The notes beneath the pieces are model-generated. The model worked only from the letters and a program-made list of their open reading frames with translations, had not been told where the DNA came from and did no database searches. 64,000 bases of DNA from an uncultured Bacteroidaceae bacterium (GTDB lineage Bacteria; Bacteroidota; Bacteroidia; Bacteroidales; Bacteroidaceae). Position numbers and translations under genes: made by a program. The stretch covers positions 1 to 64,000 of the forward strand of contig CAKRYD010000008.1 of the NCBI GenBank assembly GCA_934426255.1, in the 5' to 3' direction. Below, in pieces: positions 47,570 to 57,056 of this stretch. The stretch's first letter is position 1; each line of letters begins with the position of its first letter.

Positions 47570-50082
47570 TACGCATCATTGCCTCGGCCATCGCCATTCT
47601 CACAGCAGCCTCTGTCTGCCCTGTCATGGCCAAAAGCCATGACAAAACTCCACACGTTCCCCAGAGCCCGCTCGAAATCCGCTTTGACAGACCCACCACC
47701 CTCAAGGGAGCCCTGCCCTGGTACTACGGAAAGCCCCCGGGATATAACGGCAAAGTGCCTATAGGATATGGCAGCGCAGCCCTCGTCGACCCCTATTGGG
47801 AACAGGCCTCACTGCCTGTAGGCAACGGAATGCTGGGAGCCTCCATCTTCGGAGCCATAGCAACCGAACGCATCTCCCTGAACGAAAAGTCGCTATGGCT
47901 GGGCGGCCCCAACACCGAAAAAGGAGCAGCCTACTACTGGAACGTCAACAAAGCATCGGCCGACAAGGTGAAAGAAATACGCGAAGCCTTTGCACGCGGC
48001 GACCACAGACTGGCCTCGCAGCTCACAAGCCAAAACATGAACGGCGTCATATCCTATGAACCACAAGACGAAAAGTCCTTCAGATTCGGCACTTTCACCA
48101 CACTGGGCGAGCTACACATAGCAACAGGAATCGACCCGGAAGCCGTCACCGGCTATGAACGTGTGCTTTCACTCGACAGTGCATTGGCACGCATCGCATT
48201 CACCGACAGCCGCAACGGGACACGATATACCCGCGAAACCTTCTGCTCCTATCCCGACAACGTCATGGTGATGCGCTACAAGGCCGACCGGAAGAAGCAG
48301 CAGAACCTGCAGCTTACCTACCACCCCAACCCGCTGGCCACAGGATCCTGCACCCCACAAGGCAAAGACGCCATCTGCTACAAAGCTGCATTAGACAACA
48401 ACGGCATGAAGTTCTGCCTGCTCATAAAGGCACTGACCAAGGGCGGAACCATTGACAACAAAGGCGGAAAACTGACCATCAGCAATGCCGACGAAGCAGT
48501 GTTCATCGTCACGGCCGGCACAGACTACAAAATGAACTTTGACCCCGACTTTGACGACCCCAAGACCTACGTGGGCAACAACCCCGAACCTGCAGCACAG
48601 AAACGACTCCGGACAGCCGCCAAAATGGGTTACCATAAACTGCTCAGATGCCACCTGAACGACTACATGCCACTGTTCGGACGCGTCAGGCTCAAACTGG
48701 GAAGCAGCAACACCGCCACATCCCACATCTCCACCCCGGAACGCCTCAGGCAATATCGACAAGGAAAACACGACACCTATCTGGAATCGCTCTACTTTCA
48801 ATACGGCCGCTACCTGCTCATAGCCTCATCGCGCAAAGGAGCACTCCCCGCCAATCTGCAAGGCATATGGCTCAACAACATCAACGGACCCTGGCACTGC
48901 GACTATCACAACAACATCAACATACAGATGAACTACTGGCCCGCACTCACAGGCAACCTGGCCGAATGCGTGCAACCCCTCACCGACTACATCAAAACAC
49001 AGGTCAAACCGGGTGCCGTCACTGCCAAAAGCTACTACGGAGCACGGGGATGGACCTCGTCCATATCAGGCAACCCGTTCGGATTTACCGCACCGCTGCG
49101 CGACCGTAATATGCAATACAACCTTTGCTTTGCGGCAGGGCCGTGGCTGGCAACCCACCTATGGGAATACTACGACTATACACGTGACACGGACTGGTTG
49201 CGCACAGAAGGATACCCGATCATCAAGGGCGCAGCACAATTTGCGTGTGACTTCCTGTGGCACAAAGCCGATGGAACCTATACGGCAGCACCGAGCACAT
49301 CACCCGAACACGGTGACGTGGACGAAGGAGCCACATTCGTGCATGCCGTGGTGCGCGAACTGCTGGCCGATGCCGTCAAGGCCGCACACCTGCTCCATGT
49401 CGACCCCGAAGAAGCAAAGCAATGGCAATACGTGGCAGACCACCTGGTGCCCTACCGCATAGGACGCTACGGGCAACTGCTGGAATGGAGCACCGACATC
49501 GACGACCCCAACGACCGGCACCGTCATGTCAACCACCTCTTCGGGCTGCATCCCGGAAGTCACATCAGCCCATCTGCCACACCTCAACTCGCAAAAGCAG
49601 CACGCATCGTGCTCGAACACCGCGGAGACGGAGCCACAGGATGGAGCATGGGATGGAAGCTCAACCAATGGGCACGGCTGCAAGACGGCAACCATGCCTA
49701 CAAGCTCTATGGCAACCTGCTCAAGAACGGCACGGCCGACAACCTTTGGGATATGCATCCGCCATTCCAGATAGACGGCAATTTCGGGGGCACAGCCGGC
49801 ATTATCGAAATGCTGATGCAAAGCCACGCAGGCTGCATTCACCTGCTTCCCGCATTGCCGGATGCATGGAGCGATGGCTCCGTTGAAGGACTCATGGCAC
49901 GCGGAAATTTCGGCATTGACATTGCATGGAAGCATGGCAAAGCCACCAAAGCCACAATCACATCCAACAAGGGCGGCAACTGCACCATACGCTACGGCAA
50001 CAGCATCCTCGAGTTTCCCACCAAAGCCGGGAAACAATATACCCTGACTTTCGACAACAACAGCCAACCCGTTCTGCAATAG
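47566..50082 (+). CDS. Glycoside hydrolase family 95 alpha-L-fucosidase
   Basis: An 838-residue exported enzyme (signal MIRIIASAIAILTAASVCPVMA). GH95 enzymes remove terminal alpha-1,2-linked fucose (or galactose) by inversion. Order: N-terminal beta domain with WEQASLPVGNGMLGASIFG (in parts), ISLNEKSLWLGGP; (alpha/alpha)6 barrel with HNNINIQMNYW at about 447-457 (the two Asn of the family), TSPEHG with Glu at about 581 (acid) and DGNFGG with Asp at about 737. All catalytic positions are kept. The ATG at 47566 overlaps the lgt stop by four bases, so translation is coupled; the longer frame to 47389 lies inside lgt. A terminator hairpin follows. Confidence 0.93.
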   Translation: MIRIIASAIAILTAASVCPVMAKSHDKTPHVPQSPLEIRFDRPTTLKGALPWYYGKPPGYNGKVPIGYGSAALVDPYWEQASLPVGNGMLGASIFGAIATERISLNEKSLWLGGPNTEKGAAYYWNVNKASADKVKEIREAFARGDHRLASQLTSQNMNGVISYEPQDEKSFRFGTFTTLGELHIATGIDPEAVTGYERVLSLDSALARIAFTDSRNGTRYTRETFCSYPDNVMVMRYKADRKKQQNLQLTYHPNPLATGSCTPQGKDAICYKAALDNNGMKFCLLIKALTKGGTIDNKGGKLTISNADEAVFIVTAGTDYKMNFDPDFDDPKTYVGNNPEPAAQKRLRTAAKMGYHKLLRCHLNDYMPLFGRVRLKLGSSNTATSHISTPERLRQYRQGKHDTYLESLYFQYGRYLLIASSRKGALPANLQGIWLNNINGPWHCDYHNNINIQMNYWPALTGNLAECVQPLTDYIKTQVKPGAVTAKSYYGARGWTSSISGNPFGFTAPLRDRNMQYNLCFAAGPWLATHLWEYYDYTRDTDWLRTEGYPIIKGAAQFACDFLWHKADGTYTAAPSTSPEHGDVDEGATFVHAVVRELLADAVKAAHLLHVDPEEAKQWQYVADHLVPYRIGRYGQLLEWSTDIDDPNDRHRHVNHLFGLHPGSHISPSATPQLAKAARIVLEHRGDGATGWSMGWKLNQWARLQDGNHAYKLYGNLLKNGTADNLWDMHPPFQIDGNFGGTAGIIEMLMQSHAGCIHLLPALPDAWSDGSVEGLMARGNFGIDIAWKHGKATKATITSNKGGNCTIRYGNSILEFPTKAGKQYTLTFDNNSQPVLQ

Positions 50083-50101
50083 CAGGCAGAGCAAAATAAA
50101 A

Positions 50102-50130
50102 GCCGCGCCCGGAAACATCCGTGGCGCGGC
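50102..50130. terminator. Terminator between GH95 and oxidoreductase genes
   Basis: GCCGCGCC (50102-50109) pairs with GGCGCGGC (50123-50130) around a 13-base loop. Short but GC-rich, between convergent genes. Confidence 0.65.
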
Positions 50131-50157
50131 CAACTCTATTATCAACCAACCTGCCTA

Positions 50158-51576
50158 TCAGCAGTTGTTTCGCTTGTCGCAATAAGGCAATACATAGGGA
50201 CGACGGTATTCGTACCAGTAGAGACGATGTGCGGCAGCCTCCTTGTCACCCTCGAAACTCAGCAAAGCGGGATTCCACTTAACCGGACGCTTCAATTCAC
50301 GTGCAATATTGAAGAGGCAACAAAGTGTATTGGTGCTGCATCCGTATTCCACGGGAGCGATAGGATCTTTATGCGCACGGATGGCATCAAGGAAGTTCTG
50401 CATATGCGGAGAACTTACTTCATACTGGCCCTTCTCCACCTTTTCTTCCTGTTTCTTGAGCAGGTCTTTCTTAGAACACTCTATGTAACCACGAGACACT
50501 TTGAGCCAGCCATCATCACCGATAAACTTGATTCCTTGCCAATCAGGCTTGCTTTCGTCAAACGGCTGCTCGGTCATCACAATGCCGTTTGCATATTTCA
50601 TCGTGCCATACTTTGTACCATTGTAACCCTGAGGAATGAACTCCACAGGACCCAGTCCGTCCATTCCAATGGCAGCCTGAGCAATATCATACATGTGGGC
50701 ACCCCAGTCTGCGGGATAGCCGTTGCCGGTTTCCTGATACCAACGCCATGCACCCCAAAGCTTCTCGTTCACATCCGGATCAAGAGATATGGGAGGGCAC
50801 AAATCGGGATGATAATGTATCTTGGGATCGTTAAGCGGACCCATCCATTGATTGAAGTTCAGATTGGCAGGTACGCGCTCTTCAGGAAGATTCAATGGTT
50901 TCGGTGGATCGCCGACACGAACATGTATCTCATTAATATGACCTATGCCACCTGCGCGCACCAGAGCTATGGCTTGCTGGAACTCTTTGCTGGAACGTTG
51001 CTGGCTGCCCATCTGCATGATGCGATGGTTGGCACGCACAGCAGCCTGCACGGCAAGCCCTTCAGTAATGGTATAAGCCAAAGGCTTCTGGCAATAAACA
51101 TCCTTACCTGCCTGGCAGGAATGAATGGCAATCAATGCATGCCAGTGGTCGGGAGTGGCAATCTCTATGGCATCTATATCCTTGCGCTCCAATAAGTCTT
51201 CATAAAATTCGTACATGTCGCAACGCTCATTCTGGCCTGACTTCTTCTGCCATTCGGCCACACGGCGGCGAAAACGCTCACGTTTGATTGAATCGACATC
51301 GCAGCATGCAGCCACCTGTACACCGGGGCAGGCAGAAAAACTGTAGAAGTCGCTCAATCCTTGCTGGCCTAAGCCGACAAAGCCCAATACGATACGATCA
51401 CTGGGAGCTATCTTGACTCCGTTCAATGTCCAGCTCGGCAATATGGTCAGACTGGCCAACCCCAATGCCGAAAGGCCCAAAAAGTCTCTACGCGACATGC
51501 CTTTGGTATCGGCGGCAGCTGACTGACTTTTCTTCAATTCCTTTGAATTGTTTTGCTTGTTTGTTTCTTTCTCCAT
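50158..51576 (-). CDS. Exported Gfo/Idh/MocA family oxidoreductase
   Basis: A 472-residue NAD(P)-dependent sugar oxidoreductase with a Tat-type signal (SRRDFLGLSALGLASLTIL, about 28-46), so it is folded before export. Rossmann domain with VLGFVGLGQQGLSDF (about 63-77) and AIEIATPDHWHALIAI (about 135-150); the EKP motif reads CQKPLAY (about 159-165), keeping the Lys. C-terminal domain with WMGPLNDPKIHYHP and GADWGAHM-like YPADWGAHMYDIAQAA. Tat-exported members in Bacteroidales act on sugar derivatives in the periplasm, often by oxidation-elimination. Located convergently to GH95 and downstream of the 809-residue glycosidase-like gene on the same strand. Confidence 0.9.
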   Translation of the reverse strand: MEKETNKQNNSKELKKSQSAAADTKGMSRRDFLGLSALGLASLTILPSWTLNGVKIAPSDRIVLGFVGLGQQGLSDFYSFSACPGVQVAACCDVDSIKRERFRRRVAEWQKKSGQNERCDMYEFYEDLLERKDIDAIEIATPDHWHALIAIHSCQAGKDVYCQKPLAYTITEGLAVQAAVRANHRIMQMGSQQRSSKEFQQAIALVRAGGIGHINEIHVRVGDPPKPLNLPEERVPANLNFNQWMGPLNDPKIHYHPDLCPPISLDPDVNEKLWGAWRWYQETGNGYPADWGAHMYDIAQAAIGMDGLGPVEFIPQGYNGTKYGTMKYANGIVMTEQPFDESKPDWQGIKFIGDDGWLKVSRGYIECSKKDLLKKQEEKVEKGQYEVSSPHMQNFLDAIRAHKDPIAPVEYGCSTNTLCCLFNIARELKRPVKWNPALLSFEGDKEAAAHRLYWYEYRRPYVLPYCDKRNNC

Positions 51577-51654
51577 TTTAATATCTAGGAAGTATCTGAT
51601 TTAATCTGTCGTAAAATTAATCATTTTGCTTTGTTTACAGTGCAAAAGCTGCAT

Positions 51655-54084
51655 TTATTTTTGCCTGAGGCCCGCATTTTCATCATTCTTTAAATAAATC
51701 ACCTTCATTTCCGCCCCTAACGGATATGTGCTGCTTCTTCCGGCGGCTTTTAAAGTGACTTGTACAGGGCGCCGGGCATTGACATGCACTTTGGCCACAG
51801 AAGCCTCCATGTTGTCGACCACCAGTTCGCCATTCTTCATGCTGGCACGACAGTTCCAAGCCTCTACTTTGCCCGAAGATGGCACTACGACATATGCTGT
51901 TGTCATGACACACTCCTCCAAAGCCTTGAACATTTCAAACACGGTATTATCACCCGAACCCCCTGATTGGCCGAAATCACATATCTGATCCTGATTGGCA
52001 GGACGCAGCCAATTGCTGATAAGGTCAAGGTATTGTTCTCCCACGATACTGTCACAACGGCCCCAGCCCTGCGGCTCGTTCTTGTCGGGTACGCATACCC
52101 AAGCCTCCAGATAAGGGTCAGGCAGGAAGCCCCACCGTATAGTTCCATCATCGCGCACCACTTGCATGCAAGCCCCCATCGTGTCCATCATGTTCGACAG
52201 ATAGCGTGTCTCGCCCGTCAGCAAGTAAAGGTAATAATAGGCATATATCTTCCATGACGTCCATCCGTGTGGGGAGTTCATCACCTGATTGGGCGAGAAA
52301 TACACATCAAGTGCCTCCCAGAAGCGCAGTGTTGCGCCACGCATGCGGCAATCGGGTATGAGGTTTTGCTCCAGACAGCGATGCTTCTCCATCATGTAAC
52401 GGGCTGCCGTGGCCATCCGCGTTCGCTCACTTTCATTGGCCGATAGCAGGCCGGCCATACCCATCTGCAGGGCACTGCACGAAATCATCCCATCTTCGAA
52501 AGTCATGTCGCCCTCGGTTTCGATATCATCAAGGCGACGTGCCAAATCATCGGCAGCACGCATGGCCGACTGCAAATGGCGGCGATAGGGAGCCAGCCAA
52601 CAGGTATCGGTGGCTGCGGCCTCCTTCTCTGCCATGGCAAGTTCCATCATTGACTTAGCCGGATAAATGACAGCTGTATAGTGCACACTCCTCGAACGAT
52701 AAGAGCCATCCTTCCACTGCACACTGTCGGAACACAGAAAATCACCGACACGCGAAGCCCATCGCAGGTATTTAGCCTTACCTGTCGTCCTCCAATAATC
52801 TACCAATATGCCTGCCAGCGTTGAGAAGTTTTGTATGCGGTGGGGAAGTACGCGGGCACTCAATGGCACTCCACGCAACGTATCTATAACCATGCACACA
52901 CGCCGTTCAAATATCTGCTCTAGCTTCCCGTCTGAATCGGGCTTCGGCATGTGCCACGCACCAAGAGCACCGGCATAATAACCGTATATCTGCTCTGCCG
53001 AACCTCCGGCCATCGGCGGGTATTTGACCACCCAGTCACGGGCTGCGTTTAAATACCAATTCCAAGCCTTGCGGACATAAAACGAAGCCTCTACCTTTTT
53101 CTTGTTCTGCGAAAGAATTTGCAGCTTGTATACTCCGGGTACGTCAGGCGTGTTGAAATCACACTGATAAACCGATGATGCAACTTTCTTGAAGTGCCTA
53201 AACGATATGTCGTGCTTCTTTCCATCGGGCCGCACAAGAACAGCCGAACGCACACCTTTCGCAGAAAAGACCTTAAATGAGAGGCTCTCGCCGGGAACCA
53301 ACGTATAACGCTTCAGTTCAATCATCGGTGACAGCAGCCATTGAGCCAGTTTGGGCTTTATGCTGTCCATCGTGTTTACCAATCCCAAATGGAAATACCA
53401 ATAACGGGTTTCACCCGGTTTCAAGCATGTCAAATGCTGCGGATGACGCTCGGGCAAAGGCAGACGATGGAGCAAATCAAAACTTGCTGTCTTTATCTGA
53501 TGCCCCCATCCCCACTCTTTCTTTTCTTCTTGAATATAATTAAGGGCATATGAGGCTACAGGAGAATACGAGCCCAAGGCCAATATCACTCCGCGCGGAG
53601 ACATCAGATAGCCCCATGCAAAGTTCTTTTCACAACGCATCAAGGTCGGAAAGAACTTTTTGTCCCATTCAGGAAAGGTATGCATCTCGGCATCCACACC
53701 GACACGCATCCTGAGACGCACAGGCTCATAAGGCACCGAACCGGCATTATGAGCTGAAAGCACCACTTGCAAATGGTCACCCAACGGCCTGTATGACAAA
53801 CTAAGTTCGACATCACCCTTACGGCCAACAAAGCGTTGGCCATCGGCACGAAGCTGCACCCCCTCAAAGGAAGGGCCACCCATGGTATCTGTGCGGAAAG
53901 GCACGACTTCGCGGCTGCCACTAACATCACCGACAAACTCCTTGATAACACCACTATTGTCGTCTATTGTTGCTTCCCAGCCATCGCCTTTCAATACACG
54001 GGCAGAAGCATTTGCCATGCCGAAAAACAAACAACAAATAGAGCAGACAAGAGCCGCCTTTAGGTAAATCCTTAAAAATCCCAT
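51655..54084 (-). CDS. Large exported protein, glycosidase/lyase-like (six-hairpin type?)
   Basis: An 809-residue protein with a signal peptide (ALVCSICCLFFGMANASA). The first 290 residues are beta-rich, then a beta-sandwich-like part (about 255-330, YTLVPGESLSFKVFSAKGVRSAVLV in parts), then a long helical region (about 340-690) with patterns of an (alpha/alpha) toroid: RIQNFSTLAGILVDYWRTTGKAKYLRWASRVGDFL in parts, and HGWTSWKIYAYYYLYLLTGETRYLSNMMDTM in parts. This fits the six-hairpin glycosidase superfamily (for example GH127-like or polysaccharide lyases), but I cannot name the family or place catalytic residues. Shares a strand and a 78-base gap with the oxidoreductase gene downstream. 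Confidence 0.65.
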   Translation of the reverse strand: MGFLRIYLKAALVCSICCLFFGMANASARVLKGDGWEATIDDNSGVIKEFVGDVSGSREVVPFRTDTMGGPSFEGVQLRADGQRFVGRKGDVELSLSYRPLGDHLQVVLSAHNAGSVPYEPVRLRMRVGVDAEMHTFPEWDKKFFPTLMRCEKNFAWGYLMSPRGVILALGSYSPVASYALNYIQEEKKEWGWGHQIKTASFDLLHRLPLPERHPQHLTCLKPGETRYWYFHLGLVNTMDSIKPKLAQWLLSPMIELKRYTLVPGESLSFKVFSAKGVRSAVLVRPDGKKHDISFRHFKKVASSVYQCDFNTPDVPGVYKLQILSQNKKKVEASFYVRKAWNWYLNAARDWVVKYPPMAGGSAEQIYGYYAGALGAWHMPKPDSDGKLEQIFERRVCMVIDTLRGVPLSARVLPHRIQNFSTLAGILVDYWRTTGKAKYLRWASRVGDFLCSDSVQWKDGSYRSRSVHYTAVIYPAKSMMELAMAEKEAAATDTCWLAPYRRHLQSAMRAADDLARRLDDIETEGDMTFEDGMISCSALQMGMAGLLSANESERTRMATAARYMMEKHRCLEQNLIPDCRMRGATLRFWEALDVYFSPNQVMNSPHGWTSWKIYAYYYLYLLTGETRYLSNMMDTMGACMQVVRDDGTIRWGFLPDPYLEAWVCVPDKNEPQGWGRCDSIVGEQYLDLISNWLRPANQDQICDFGQSGGSGDNTVFEMFKALEECVMTTAYVVVPSSGKVEAWNCRASMKNGELVVDNMEASVAKVHVNARRPVQVTLKAAGRSSTYPLGAEMKVIYLKNDENAGLRQK

Positions 54085-54141
54085 CTTTTAAATCTTTGTC
54101 ATAATATATAGCCTGCAAGCGTCTACAGGCACTAAACACCA

Positions 54142-54149
54142 CAAAAGTA
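54142..54149 (-). promoter_or_regulatory. Promoter -7 element of the 809-residue protein gene
   Basis: TACTTTTG on the minus strand, about 58 bases before the ATG at 54084. Confidence 0.55.
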
Positions 54150-54225
54150 CGAAAAAAGCAGCCATAAACCCCCGAAACATAAGACAAAACAAACCTTCTC
54201 ATCGGTAAAATCCGAATGTTTTCCG

Positions 54226-54233
54226 TATTTTTG
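54226..54233 (+). promoter_or_regulatory. Promoter -7 element of the acyltransferase gene
   Basis: TATTTTTG, 26 bases before the ATG at 54260. Divergent from the box at 54142. Confidence 0.6.
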
Positions 54234-54259
54234 CGACAAATAATTAACACGATAGTTCT

Positions 54260-55402
54260 ATGGATTGGATAAAAAAAGACAATGTCGGATGGGTGGATTT
54301 GCTTCGCATCATCGCCATTTTTGCTGTTGTATACTCGCACTCATGCGACTTCTTCATTGCACAATTCAATAACGACCGGGCATCGTTCCTGACAGGGTTG
54401 TTCATGGAAAGCATCGGACGCCCCTGCGTGGTCTTGATGGTAATGATTTCGGGACATCTGCTGTTGCCAATAAAACAAGGTTACACATTAGGTGGTTATT
54501 ATCGCAAACGCATCGGACGCATTATGATACCTTTGGTGTTTTGGTCATTAGTCCTACCGGTAGCTTTCTACGCCTATTACCGGTACTTCGGACAAAACAC
54601 AGCCAATCCAATCATTGATGCAAGTTCATTCACTTTAGACAGCATGGTGAATCATATGTATACCTTCATTTTCAACTTCACCTATGAAGGCACACCCTTA
54701 TGGTTCCTTTACATGCTTATAGGCCTGTATCTGGCTCTTCCCATCGTAAATGCCTGGCTCGCACAAGCCACCAAGAAGGATCTGCAAACCGTCTTATGTT
54801 TGTGGGCAGCCACTTTGGTGCTGCCTTATCTGAAAGTGGCCGTACCGCTGCTTGGAGGAAGCGGTGAAGCAGGTTTCGCCCCCATATTCGGAGAATGCAC
54901 ATGGAATTTTTATGGCTCGTTCTACTATATGTCTGGCTTTATGGGATATATGCTACTGGCATACTACCTAAAAACTTACCCTCTCAATTGGACTTGGGGA
55001 AAGACTTTGTCAGTAGCCATACCGGTATATCTGGCAGGATATGCCGTCACATCATTCGGCTACATCTATGTAAACAACCTTTTTCCGGGCGATTACAAAT
55101 ACTTGGAAATTCCATGGTACATGTGCGGCCTCAACGTAGCCATGCAGGCATTCGGGGTATATATCATATTTGCCAAACAAAAAGTTAAGTCACGCCCCTG
55201 GCTTTCCAAAGCCGCCGCCATGATGTTCGGCATCTATCTGTGCCATTTCCCCATTGTGCACATCACTTACGATTGGTTCCATTTACCGGAACTGCCATTT
55301 TCCGTTCAGATCATACTCATCTCGAGTACGTCGTTTGTAATCAGTTACGCCATCACAAGATTGCTCTATAGCATACCTTTGACACGCAAATTGGTAAAAT
55401 AG
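54260..55402 (+). CDS. Acyltransferase family 3 membrane protein
   Basis: A 380-residue membrane protein with about ten hydrophobic segments. The start WVDLLRIIAIFAVVYSHSCDFF (about 10-31) holds the conserved R and His of the Acyl_transf_3 (OafA/WecH-like) family; GRPCVVLMVMISGHLLLP and YRKRIGRIMIPLVFWSLVLP follow the pattern. Such enzymes acetylate or acylate sugars of LPS, capsule or glycolipids from the cytoplasmic side. The substrate is not known. A single gene between two divergent/isolated promoters. Confidence 0.9.
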   Translation: MDWIKKDNVGWVDLLRIIAIFAVVYSHSCDFFIAQFNNDRASFLTGLFMESIGRPCVVLMVMISGHLLLPIKQGYTLGGYYRKRIGRIMIPLVFWSLVLPVAFYAYYRYFGQNTANPIIDASSFTLDSMVNHMYTFIFNFTYEGTPLWFLYMLIGLYLALPIVNAWLAQATKKDLQTVLCLWAATLVLPYLKVAVPLLGGSGEAGFAPIFGECTWNFYGSFYYMSGFMGYMLLAYYLKTYPLNWTWGKTLSVAIPVYLAGYAVTSFGYIYVNNLFPGDYKYLEIPWYMCGLNVAMQAFGVYIIFAKQKVKSRPWLSKAAAMMFGIYLCHFPIVHITYDWFHLPELPFSVQIILISSTSFVISYAITRLLYSIPLTRKLVK

Positions 55403-55456
55403 ACCTATCAGATGCAAAAAACAGCCTCATTACAATACACAAAACAAAAAAAAGCG

Positions 55457-55464
55457 TACTTTTG
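55457..55464 (+). promoter_or_regulatory. Promoter -7 element of the tandem ABM gene
   Basis: TACTTTTG, full TAnnTTTG match, about 47 bases before the ATG at 55511. Confidence 0.6.
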
Positions 55465-55510
55465 CAGTGTGTTCTCATAGATATAGGCAACGTTTTTAAA
55501 CTCAACCATA

Positions 55511-56191
55511 ATGAAAAAATTAGCATTAGGAATGGCAATGATTATTGCCGCAGGCGCATCATGCACCCAAAAGCCCAAAGGTGGCGAAGCCACAGCTGCA
55601 GATTCAACATCAGCAATCCGCATTAACTGCCTGGTAAGTGTAACACCTGAAACACGCGATTCGGTCATCGCACTCAGCAAAGAACTGGTTGACTCATCAC
55701 TCAATGATGCAGGTAATATCGACTACGCTCTCTACGAAAGCGCTACAGATTCCAACTCGCTGATCATCTTCGAAACATGGAAAGACCAAGCTTCACTTGA
55801 CAAGCATTCTGCATCGCCACACTTCACGAGATTGGTTCCGGCCATCCAGAAACTTAGTGAAATGACCATACAGATTTTCAACAATGGAGCTGCCACAAAC
55901 GACACCCTGCGTCTAAACTGCATGGTAAAAGTTCCTGCAGAAGTTCGCGATGACGTAATCAACCTGTACAAAGAGCTTGTAAAATCCACAAGAGCAGACG
56001 ACGAAGGCATGATAGACTATGACTTATACCTGAACTCAAATGATCCGACCGACATGATGGTATTTGAAACCTGGAAAGACCAGGCATCGCTTGACAAGCA
56101 TTCGGCTTCTCCGCATTTTAAGCGTTTGGTTCCTCAAATCTCTGAAAAGGCGAAATCCAATGTCGAGAAATTCAATATGACAAAAGAATAA
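55511..56191 (+). CDS. Tandem ABM-domain lipoprotein (quinol monooxygenase-like)
   Basis: A 226-residue protein with a lipobox (AAGASC, Cys18). Two antibiotic-biosynthesis-monooxygenase (ABM/YgiN-like) domains follow: about 35-115 and 137-218. Each opens with LNCMVKV or INCLVSV and holds FETWKDQASLDKHSASPHF nearly unchanged, including the His residues usual in ABM active sites. The duplication looks recent in this central part. Cytoplasmic YgiN-type enzymes oxidise quinols; a lipid-anchored tandem form is unusual, so the substrate is open. Single gene with promoter and terminator. Confidence 0.85.
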   Translation: MKKLALGMAMIIAAGASCTQKPKGGEATAADSTSAIRINCLVSVTPETRDSVIALSKELVDSSLNDAGNIDYALYESATDSNSLIIFETWKDQASLDKHSASPHFTRLVPAIQKLSEMTIQIFNNGAATNDTLRLNCMVKVPAEVRDDVINLYKELVKSTRADDEGMIDYDLYLNSNDPTDMMVFETWKDQASLDKHSASPHFKRLVPQISEKAKSNVEKFNMTKE

Positions 56192-56217
56192 CAGCACCCT
56201 TATTCATACGTAAAACA

Positions 56218-56250
56218 GCGGCCGCAAGGAGTAAAATCCATTGCGGCCGC
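56218..56250. terminator. Terminator between ABM gene and fumarate reductase operon
   Basis: GCGGCCGCAA (56218-56227) pairs with TTGCGGCCGC (56241-56250) around a 13-base loop; between convergent genes. Confidence 0.75.
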
Positions 56251-56273
56251 CATTATATTATGAAGTTCAAAGA

Positions 56274-57032
56274 TTAATCGTTCAGTTTGGCTTTGATGAA
56301 GTTGCGGTTGAGACGGGCAATATTGGCAATTGTCTCATTCTTAGGACATACGGCCTCGCATGCTCGGGTATTTGTACAGTTCCCGAAGCCTAACTCATCC
56401 ATTTTAGCAACCATTGCCTTGGCACGCTTTGCTGCTTCGGGCTTGCCTTGCGGGAGAAGCGCAAACTGGCTTACCTTTGAAGAAACGAACAACATGGCCG
56501 AACCGTTTTTGCAAGCGGCAACACAAGCACCGCAGCCAATGCAGGTTGCGCAGTCCATGGCCTCATCTGCATCATCCTTGGGAATAAGGATAGCATTTGC
56601 ATCCTGAGGGGCACCGGTACGAACTGAAATGTATCCGCCGGCCTGCTGAATCTTATCAAAAGCCGAGCGGTCTACCATGCAGTCTTTGATGACGGGGAAA
56701 CCGGCCGAACGCCAAGGCTCAACTGTAATGACATCGCCATCCTTGAAGCGACGCATGTAGAGCTGGCAAGTTGTGGCGCCACGCTCGGTCTTGCCATGCG
56801 GCGTACCATTAATATACAGCGAGCACATGCCACAGATACCTTCACGGCAATCGTGGTCAAACACAAACGGCTCTTGCTTTTCTTCAACCAACTGTTCATT
56901 CAAGATGTCGAGCATTTCGAGGAATGAAGTGTCACCCGGAATGTCTTTCATCTCGCGTTCATCGAAATGTCCTTTATCCTTAGGACCGTTCTGACGCCAA
57001 TAACGTAATGTGAAACTTATATTTTTGTCCAT
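56274..57032 (-). CDS. frdB: Succinate dehydrogenase/fumarate reductase iron-sulfur subunit
   Basis: A 252-residue electron-transfer subunit. [2Fe-2S] ligands are Cys62, Cys67, Cys70 and Cys89 (DCREGICGMC...TTC). The C-terminal ferredoxin-like part has CATCIGCGAC (161-170) with Cys174, and NCTNTRACEAVCP, which together provide the [4Fe-4S] and [3Fe-4S] ligands. It links the flavoprotein to the membrane haem subunit. In anaerobic Bacteroidales this complex works mainly as fumarate reductase, making succinate. Lies 24 bases downstream of the flavoprotein gene. Confidence 0.96.
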   Translation of the reverse strand: MDKNISFTLRYWRQNGPKDKGHFDEREMKDIPGDTSFLEMLDILNEQLVEEKQEPFVFDHDCREGICGMCSLYINGTPHGKTERGATTCQLYMRRFKDGDVITVEPWRSAGFPVIKDCMVDRSAFDKIQQAGGYISVRTGAPQDANAILIPKDDADEAMDCATCIGCGACVAACKNGSAMLFVSSKVSQFALLPQGKPEAAKRAKAMVAKMDELGFGNCTNTRACEAVCPKNETIANIARLNRNFIKAKLND

Positions 57033-57056
57033 TGTATTTCAAATTAAGAAGTTCTA

